The notes under the pieces were generated by a model. The model worked only from the letters and a program-made list of their open reading frames with translations. It was not told the DNA's origin and did no database searches. A program made the position numbers and the translations under genes. Positions 7,311 through 11,839 of a stretch of 11,839 nt of DNA are shown here, in pieces. Positions within the stretch are counted from its first letter, which is position 1, and each line of letters opens with the position of its first letter. The DNA comes from CAYZZA01 sp964482685 (lineage in GTDB: Bacteria; Bacillota; Bacilli; Lactobacillales; Carnobacteriaceae_A). The stretch spans positions 1-11,839 of the forward strand of contig CAYZZA010000041.1 in assembly GCA_964482685.1 (NCBI GenBank), given 5' to 3'.

Positions 7311-7497
7311 ATTAAGTAGGTGCTTTACGCACGCGTAAAGGTAAAAGGGAAGTCAGTGGAAATCTGACGCGATCCCGTCACTGTGAATTGGTCATAAGTA
7401 TCTCGTAGCCCACTGTTTGAAACGGGAAGGGAGAGGTACTTGCTTAGGTGTGAGCCCACCATAAGCAACCATCAGCCAGGAAACCTGCCTACTTAAT
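7311..7497 (+). promoter_or_regulatory. Cobalamin riboswitch aptamer
   Basis: The aptamer is closed by a perfect 10-bp P1 (ATTAAGTAGG 7311-7320 with CCTACTTAAT 7488-7497). Inside are a hairpin (CTTTAC 7323-7328 with GTAAAG 7335-7340), a P5-like hairpin (GTCAG 7352-7356 with CTGAC 7364-7368), the conserved CCCGTCACTGTGA (7374-7386), a GCTTAGGTG/CACCATAAGC hairpin (7442-7466) and the B12 box AGCCAGGAAACCTGCC (7474-7489). This is the typical class I order. The family binds adenosylcobalamin and usually shuts off the downstream gene, here the corrinoid import operon. Confidence 0.95.
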
Positions 7498-7508
7498 CGC
7501 CAATGAAA

Positions 7509-7611
7509 ACCTTCGCGGAAAAGGTAGGCATGAACTGTACTTTTTAAGGAGCATACGAACGTCTGTATGTCTTTTTAAAGCAGTTTTTGTGTGCATGTAA
7601 ATGCCTGCCTT
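7509..7611 (+). promoter_or_regulatory. Riboswitch expression platform: switching strand and antiterminator
   Basis: AAGGTAGGCAT (7521-7531) can pair over 11 positions, with one G-U, to ATGCCTGCCTT (7601-7611), which contains five bases of the terminator's left arm; this would be an antiterminator. The same strand begins with AAGGT, which can instead close a small hairpin with ACCTT (7509-7513; loop CGCGGAA) placed where the L5-interacting hairpin of B12 riboswitches normally sits. The pairings are read from the sequence; the switching order (ligand favours the small hairpin, freeing the terminator) is inference. Confidence 0.6.
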
Positions 7612-7641
7612 GTTCCCGAAGCCGAACAAGGCTTTTTTGTT
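7607..7641 (+). terminator. Riboswitch-controlled intrinsic terminator
   Basis: GCCTTGTTC (7607-7615) and GAACAAGGC (7624-7632) form a perfect 9-bp stem with an 8-nt loop, followed at once by six Ts. It lies 110 bases after the B12 box and about 60 bases before btuF, the expected place for transcriptional control by the aptamer. Confidence 0.92.
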
Positions 7642-7701
7642 GGAAAAAATGAGGACAATCAAGACGTTTAAGTAGGCTTAAAAATTTGAGGAGCATGTAA
7701 A

Positions 7702-8691
7702 ATGAAAAAGTATTTATTATCCTTTTTTACAACCGCAACGATTATCTTTGCGAGTGCATGTAGTTTTGCGGATACACAGACAACTGAAAGTCAACCGTCT
7801 GTAGATACTACTGTACAAGAATCCACCATGAATGAAGGGGCAACGCAAACCGAATATCCTTTAACGGTGACCGACGCTACTGGAACAGAAGTCACGATTG
7901 AAACAGAACCAGAACGAATCGTGTCTGCTTCTCCTTCAGAAACAGAAATTTTATTCGCTCTTGGTTTAGGCGATAAACTTGTCGGGGTCTCTGACTATGA
8001 CGATTATCCTGAAGAAGCCTTAGAAAAAGAAAAAGTGGGCGGAGTAGTCGATCCAAACGAAGAAGCCATCCTAGCGCTTGAGCCGGATTTTGTTATCGGT
8101 GGCATTTCAATGAGCGACGACGTGGCGCAAAAATTGCGTGATTTAGAGTTGCCGATGTACAAAAACGATGCAAGTACTTTGGATGAAATCATGGACAACA
8201 TCTTACAAATTGGTCTCATCGTGAATGCACAAGAAGAAGCAGCAGAACTTGTCGCAGACATGCAAGCAGATATTGACGACGTACGAGAAGCCGTAAAAGA
8301 TGTTTCAGAAGACGACAAAAAGACAGTCTATGTCGAGTTTGCGCCAGGATGGACAGTTGGTTCAGGAGAGTTTTTAGATGAACTGATTACGCTCGCAGGT
8401 GGAGTCAACGCCGCTGGGGACGTAGAAGGTTGGAATGAAGTAAACGAAGAAAAAATTATTGAAGTCAATCCAGAGGTTATCATCTATGCCAAAGACGCTG
8501 TTGATTTTGAAACAGAAGAGCCTTTGAAAGACTTGATCCAACAACGAGGCGGCTGGGAAAAAATGACCGCGATTCAAGAAGACCGTCTCGTGCCAATTGA
8601 AGAAAATATTGTGTCACGCATTGGGCCCCGCGTAACAGAAGCCTTGAAACAATTTGCTGAAGCCATTTATCCTGAATTATACACAAAATGA
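7702..8691 (+). CDS. btuF: Cobalamin/corrinoid ABC transporter substrate-binding lipoprotein BtuF
   Basis: Membrane-anchored corrinoid receptor that delivers substrate to the BtuCD-type importer. The 329-residue product starts with a short lipoprotein signal peptide ending in ASAC (C20 would be lipidated; the alanine at -3 is less common than leucine). A Thr/Glu/Gln-rich linker follows (about 21-50), then the periplasmic-binding fold of the helical-backbone type: YPLTVTDATGTEV (52-64), ERIVSASPSETEILFALGLGDKLVGVSDYDDYP (71-103), EAILALEPDFVIGG and, near the end, ERTVEFAPGWTVG-like and IGPRVTEALKQFAEAIYPEL segments. It is rich in Asp and Glu. GAGGAG (7688-7693) lies eight bases before the ATG. 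Corrinoid rather than iron-siderophore specificity is inferred from the B12 riboswitch and the neighbours. Confidence 0.92.
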   Translation: MKKYLLSFFTTATIIFASACSFADTQTTESQPSVDTTVQESTMNEGATQTEYPLTVTDATGTEVTIETEPERIVSASPSETEILFALGLGDKLVGVSDYDDYPEEALEKEKVGGVVDPNEEAILALEPDFVIGGISMSDDVAQKLRDLELPMYKNDASTLDEIMDNILQIGLIVNAQEEAAELVADMQADIDDVREAVKDVSEDDKKTVYVEFAPGWTVGSGEFLDELITLAGGVNAAGDVEGWNEVNEEKIIEVNPEVIIYAKDAVDFETEEPLKDLIQQRGGWEKMTAIQEDRLVPIEENIVSRIGPRVTEALKQFAEAIYPELYTK

Positions 8692-9740
8692 GTGTGAAAA
8701 ATCGGTTGGTTATATGGGGAGGAGTTGGGCTCATCCTTCTCCTTTTTTCTACAGTCATCAGTCTATCGATTGGAACCGCCCAGTTGTCTTTGCAACATGT
8801 CTGGGGAATTCTATTAAAACAACTTCCAGTAATAGGTAAGCAGATTCCGGTTACTTGGAAAGAATCTTCCGAACAAATTATTTTAAAAGTCCGATTGCCA
8901 CGTGTGATTTTAGCAGTCTTAGTGGGAGGGTGTTTGTCCTTAGCCGGAGCAGGGTTTCAAGGTGTATTAAGAAACCCCCTCGCAGACCCCTATACATTAG
9001 GGGTGGCTTCTGGTGCGTCTGTAGGTGCCGCATTTGTGATTGTGTTTGGCCTTCAAACAAGCATACTTGGGATTTGGACGATTCCACTGGTGGCCTTTTT
9101 CACGGGATTACTGAGTTTGCTTGTGGTGTTGAGACTCGCCAATATAGATGGTCAATACAATCTAGAAACCATTATCTTATCCGGTGTGGTTGTGTCGGCT
9201 TTTCTTAGTTCCTTTGTTTCGTTTATGGTCTCGATGTCAGACCGAGTCATCAACGAAATTGTGTTTTGGTTGATGGGGAGCTTGTCGTTACGTGGATGGG
9301 AATTTATTCCAGTCTTGTTGCCGTGTTTGCTTATTGGGTTTGTTTCCCTCATGGCGTATAGCCGCACCTTGAATATTTTTGCTCTTGGTGAAAAACAAGC
9401 CGTTCATTTGGGTGTCGACGTCAAACGGACACGGTTGATTGTGTTGATGATTTCTACATTTGTGACCGCCGCAGCCGTATCCATTGTAGGAACTGTTGGG
9501 TTTGTGGGGCTAGTCGTCCCTCATTTGGTTCGCTTGCTTGTTGGACCGGATTACCGTGTGCTTATTCCAGTCACGGCCATCTTTGGTGGGGTGTTTGTTT
9601 TATGGGCAGATACGCTGGCACGGACGTTACTCAGTCCTACGGAAATTCCACTTGGTGTGATCACTGCTTTTCTAGGGGCTCCTTTCTTTGCTTATTTATT
9701 ACGGAAAAGCAAACAGTCTAGAGGAGGCGTTTCTCCATAG
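8688..9740 (+). CDS. btuC: Corrinoid ABC transporter permease BtuC (FecCD family)
   Basis: Permease of the BtuCD-type importer, 350 residues with about nine or ten membrane segments. Family blocks are RLPRVILAVLVGG (69-81), GAGFQGVLRNPLADPYTLG (87-105), the long VVVSAFLSSFVSF region (167-179), FALGEKQAVHLGV (231-243) and GFVGLVVPHLVRLLVGPDYR (271-290), which holds the coupling-helix region that meets the ATPase. The ATG overlaps the btuF stop as ATGA. The stop TAG (9738-9740) overlaps the putative ATA start of btuD. If base 9739 were G, this stop would become TGG and the frame would run nine codons further to a TAA at 9765-9767, so the same base decides both gene ends. Confidence 0.94.
   Translation: MSVKNRLVIWGGVGLILLLFSTVISLSIGTAQLSLQHVWGILLKQLPVIGKQIPVTWKESSEQIILKVRLPRVILAVLVGGCLSLAGAGFQGVLRNPLADPYTLGVASGASVGAAFVIVFGLQTSILGIWTIPLVAFFTGLLSLLVVLRLANIDGQYNLETIILSGVVVSAFLSSFVSFMVSMSDRVINEIVFWLMGSLSLRGWEFIPVLLPCLLIGFVSLMAYSRTLNIFALGEKQAVHLGVDVKRTRLIVLMISTFVTAAAVSIVGTVGFVGLVVPHLVRLLVGPDYRVLIPVTAIFGGVFVLWADTLARTLLSPTEIPLGVITAFLGAPFFAYLLRKSKQSRGGVSP
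9722..9739 (+). promoter_or_regulatory. Ribosome-binding site and non-standard ATA start of btuD
   Basis: AGGAGG at 9722-9727 is a strong Shine-Dalgarno sequence with nothing downstream at normal spacing except ATA (9737-9739). It decides the start of btuD. AUA is a very inefficient initiator in bacteria, so low ATPase synthesis, or dependence on ribosomes arriving from btuC, is expected if the base is real. Confidence 0.65.
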
Positions 9741-10531
9741 AAGCCATTCTACAAACAACCAACTTAAATAAATTTTTCGGAAAAAAACAAGTTTTAACAG
9801 ACATTCATTTTTCCATACAACCGGGGGAATCCCTTGGCATTATTGGCCCCAACGGAAGTGGAAAAACAACTCTCCTTCATCTGTTGTCCGGTAGCGAAAA
9901 GGCCAACAGCGGGACGGTCCAGTATGAAGGGAAAAATGTACACACGTTCTCTAAAAAAGAACTAGCTCAATCCGTTGCGGTCTTGCAGCAGGAAGCACTT
10001 CCACCTATCGGATTTACGGTCCGAGAAGTGGTTGAAATGGGTCGGTTTCCATTTCAAAATTGGTTTGGGGACGAGAAAAAAGACGTAGCATCTCTTGTGA
10101 ATGAGGTATTGGAAAAAATGTCTCTCACCTCATTAGAAAACCGAGAATTAAATCAGCTAAGCGGAGGAGAACGACAACGCGTGGCCCTTGCGAAAATAAT
10201 GGTACAAGAACCGTCTCTTGTCATGTTAGATGAGCCCACTACCTACTTGGATATTGGCCATCAAATTCAATTGATGGACCAAATACGCATGTGGCAAAAG
10301 CATACGAAACTAACCGTTGTGTCCGTTCTGCATGATTTGAATCTAGCGGCCTTGTATTGTGATCAACTACTCCTCATGCACAAGGGGCGGATTGTTAAAA
10401 AAGGCACACCTGAAGAAGTTCTACAAGCCAAGTTGATTGAGGAAGTGTATGGGACTTCTCCCATTATCTTGGAGCATCCAACAGCCAATGTCCCTCAAAT
10501 GATTTTACAAGCAAAAGAAAGCAAGCTGTAA
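9737..10531 (+). CDS. btuD: Corrinoid ABC transporter ATPase BtuD, apparent ATA start
   Basis: ATP-binding subunit that powers corrinoid import with BtuC. Read from ATA 9737 it has 264 residues, the usual length. Motifs: QTTNLNKFFGKK (6-17), Walker A GPNGSGKTT (37-45), Q-loop near LQQEA (83-87), signature LSGGERQRVALAKIM (141-155), Walker B LVMLDEPTT (161-169) and the H-loop histidine in VLHDLN (His199). AGGAGG (9722-9727) stands nine bases before the ATA, and the family start is expected within a residue or two of it. Between the stop at 9719-9721 and Walker A there is no ATG, GTG or TTG in frame; ATT 9746 is the only other near-start. The first TTG (9884) lies after Walker A and would give a dead ATPase. 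The overlap with btuC (ATAG) mimics the common ATGA arrangement. Confidence 0.88.
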   Translation: MEAILQTTNLNKFFGKKQVLTDIHFSIQPGESLGIIGPNGSGKTTLLHLLSGSEKANSGTVQYEGKNVHTFSKKELAQSVAVLQQEALPPIGFTVREVVEMGRFPFQNWFGDEKKDVASLVNEVLEKMSLTSLENRELNQLSGGERQRVALAKIMVQEPSLVMLDEPTTYLDIGHQIQLMDQIRMWQKHTKLTVVSVLHDLNLAALYCDQLLLMHKGRIVKKGTPEEVLQAKLIEEVYGTSPIILEHPTANVPQMILQAKESKL

Positions 10532-10562
10532 CCGTGTGTGGTACATAAAAGGAGCGAAAGAA

Positions 10563-11117
10563 ATGGCAAAGCCTGATCCAGAAAGAGGGTTAACCCTTGT
10601 CTATACAGGGGATGGAAAAGGAAAAACGACTGCGGCCTTGGGGTTAGCCGTGCGTGCATCTGGTCATGGAAAAAAAGTGCTGATCATTCAATTTATCAAA
10701 TCAGCCAACAGCCGAAGCTACGGAGAACAAGAGCCGCTGGACACCTTAGGGATTGAGCTGATTCAAACGGGTGTAGGAGGGTTTACGTGGGAGAAAACTC
10801 CTGAAGAACATCGTTCTGGATTTGAAAAAGCCTGGACACTCACCAAAGAGCGTGTGATGAGTGGAGACTACGATGTTGTGATTCTAGACGAACTCAACAA
10901 CGTCTTAGCACTCAAAGAGTTTCCAGTGGACGATGTTGTGCCGTTAGAAGAAGTCTTGGAGTTGATCGACAACCGTCCTGAAAAAATGCATCTTGTACTA
11001 ACAGGGCGAAACGCTCATGAACGCGTCATGGAGAAAGCAGACCTAGTGTCAGAAGTAGTGATGAAAAAACATTACTACAACGAAGGGGTCTCGGCTGTGC
11101 TTGGGCTTGAGTTTTAA
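10563..11117 (+). CDS. cobA: Corrinoid adenosyltransferase CobA/BtuR type
   Basis: Transfers the 5'-deoxyadenosyl group from ATP to Co(I) corrinoids, preparing imported corrinoids for the assembly enzymes. Read from ATG 10563 the product has 184 residues. It carries the family P-loop GDGKGKTT (16-23), the Walker-B-like DVVILDELNN (104-113), LVLTGRNA (144-151) and the typical C-terminal block KHYYNEGVSAVLGLEF (169-184). I prefer 10563 over an in-frame GTG at 10536 because AAAAGGAG ends eight bases before the ATG and the family begins near here. It is unrelated in fold to the PduO-type adenosyltransferases also found in Bacillales. It lies 31 bases after btuD, so import and adenosylation share the B12 riboswitch. 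Confidence 0.94.
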   Translation: MAKPDPERGLTLVYTGDGKGKTTAALGLAVRASGHGKKVLIIQFIKSANSRSYGEQEPLDTLGIELIQTGVGGFTWEKTPEEHRSGFEKAWTLTKERVMSGDYDVVILDELNNVLALKEFPVDDVVPLEEVLELIDNRPEKMHLVLTGRNAHERVMEKADLVSEVVMKKHYYNEGVSAVLGLEF

Positions 11118-11150
11118 ACAAGAGCGTTGGGACAAAATACCTCTAAAATA

Positions 11151-11197
11151 AAAAAGACCACACATTTCTTTTTAAAAAAGACGTGCGTGGTCTTTTT
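11151..11197. terminator. Terminator after cobA
   Basis: AAAAAGACCAC (11151-11161) and GTGGTCTTTTT (11187-11197) form a perfect 11-bp stem; the loop contains a second small A/T hairpin, and the stem extends by two pairs after one mismatch. The A-tract and T-tract on the two sides allow termination in either direction. It closes the btuF-btuC-btuD-cobA operon. Confidence 0.88.
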
Positions 11198-11688
11198 ATT
11201 TTTGGTTCAAACGAAAAAACGCTTCATAAAAAGGACCAAAACTACCATGAAGAGATAAGCGGACACCTGAATATGCCTCTAGCGTTCTTTTTTTGATAAA
11301 TGAGTAGCAGAACATGCCACGCGCTGTTTGTCCAGAACTTCTTCCTTGCAGGTTTGGGCAACAACACCTAAGGGCTAGCGCTTGTTTTTTGCTCTTAAAT
11401 AGGCGGTCAGGTTGATGCAACGGCCCTCTGCTTCTTTAGCCTGCTAGCCCCCAGAGCCCTTATCAGAGCCCATACCAATAAAATGGGTACAGTAGGGCAC
11501 ACCATTTTTGTTGGTTCTCCTCGCCCGATGTGCTATTCTGGCCATATTGAGGTGCATCTTCCTAGAAAAAAGAGACGATGAACCAACGGCCACTTAAGCC
11601 ACCATTCGTGTGCAGAAATGCAAAATTTTAAGCACATAGGAGACCCAAAAACACCTGACAAACGTAACGGATGAAAGGAGTTGAATGT
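11198..11688. other. Gene-free stretch after the B12 locus
   Basis: No gene here is supportable. The longest minus-strand frame (11196-11420, 74 codons) starts without a ribosome-binding site and ends in the terminator arm; another (11444-11557, 37 codons) is too short to judge. Small structures seen are an 8-bp inverted repeat GGGCTAGC (11372-11379) / GCTAGCCC (11443-11450), and CAGAGCCC occurring twice 12 bases apart just after the second arm. This could be decayed coding sequence or spacer. Confidence 0.45.
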
Positions 11689-11802
11689 GTGAATCCATTT
11701 TGGCATGAAAATGCTCCATTCATAAAAGTGTTTCGTGGGCATCACTTAGTTTATATCCTTGGGATGTTCACTCTCTTTTTTTTGCGTGAATTTCAAGTTT
11801 AA
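11689..11802 (+). CDS. Short membrane-protein frame, possibly a truncated gene start
   Basis: GTG 11689 has an ideal ribosome-binding site (AAAGGAG 11674-11680, eight bases away). The frame encodes 37 residues: a polar start (NPFWHENAPFIKVFRGHH) followed by a hydrophobic run (LVYILGMFTLFFL), then stops at TAA 11800. After that stop the same frame stays open and hydrophobic to the window edge (VSHLIGLLLNMI). This looks like the beginning of a multi-pass membrane protein broken by an in-frame stop inside or just after its first membrane segment; the aromatic start followed by F..HH is reminiscent of the YwaF/TIGR02206 family, but that is a guess. It could equally be a genuine one-segment small protein. 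Confidence 0.4.
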   Translation: MNPFWHENAPFIKVFRGHHLVYILGMFTLFFLREFQV

Positions 11803-11839
11803 GTTAGCCACTTGATTGGATTGTTACTCAATATGATTA

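Noticed and set aside
8855..9208. 117-codon plus-strand frame inside btuC
   Set aside because: Out-of-frame shadow of a well-supported permease; no ribosome-binding site and no motif.
10536..10562. Upstream GTG start for cobA
   Set aside because: No ribosome-binding site before it, whereas AAAAGGAG stands at the right distance before ATG 10563.
11196..11420. 74-codon minus-strand frame
   Set aside because: No ribosome-binding site, its end lies in the terminator arm, composition is unlike a protein of this genome, and nothing is recognised.
11444..11557. 37-codon minus-strand frame with AGGAAG just before it
   Set aside because: Very short, stops early, no recognisable motif; the start could be at codon 5, but evidence is too thin for a gene call.
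1..11839. tRNA, rRNA, CRISPR array, insertion sequence or phage attachment site
   Set aside because: No cloverleaf, rRNA segment, regular repeat-spacer series, transposase or integrase motif was seen.

Overview
The window reads as a low-to-moderate G+C Gram-positive genome, most likely Bacillaceae or a close relative. The support is strong AGGAGG-type ribosome-binding sites, tightly overlapping genes, T-tailed hairpin terminators, and the Firmicutes-type alpha-ribazole route (CblT/CblS) in place of the CobT route. All confident genes lie on the + strand, and nearly all belong to vitamin B12 (cobamide) salvage and late assembly. No corrin-ring synthesis gene is present.

Layout. Positions 1-830 hold no gene I can support. 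They contain a 23-bp hairpin terminator (446-497) and a probable extended -10 promoter (about 638-665). Positions 831-7226 are one compact nine-gene run: cbiB, cobD, cobU, a shortened cbiP, cobS, cobC, a second CobU-family gene, cblT and cblS. Positions 7311-7641 are a cobalamin riboswitch with an antiterminator/terminator platform. It leads into btuF-btuC-btuD-cobA (7702-11117), closed by a terminator at 11151-11197. From 11198 to the end the DNA is mostly gene-free, apart from a short, possibly truncated membrane-protein reading frame at 11689.

How the genes work together. BtuFCD captures and imports corrinoids, and CobA adenosylates them. CbiP would amidate the corrin side chains. CobD makes aminopropanol phosphate and CbiB attaches it. 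CobU activates adenosylcobinamide to the GDP form. CblT would bring in alpha-ribazole, CblS phosphorylates it, CobS joins the two halves, and CobC removes the phosphate.

Main oddities: (1) CbiP is intact as a reading frame but lacks the whole glutamine amidotransferase domain, while its extreme C-terminus seems retained; (2) btuD has no ATG/GTG/TTG start in a usable position, and its Shine-Dalgarno site points at an ATA codon that overlaps the btuC stop; (3) only the import operon carries a B12 riboswitch; (4) the riboswitch P1 strand is repeated exactly just before the btuF ribosome-binding site; (5) a reduced CobU-family paralogue sits inside the assembly operon.
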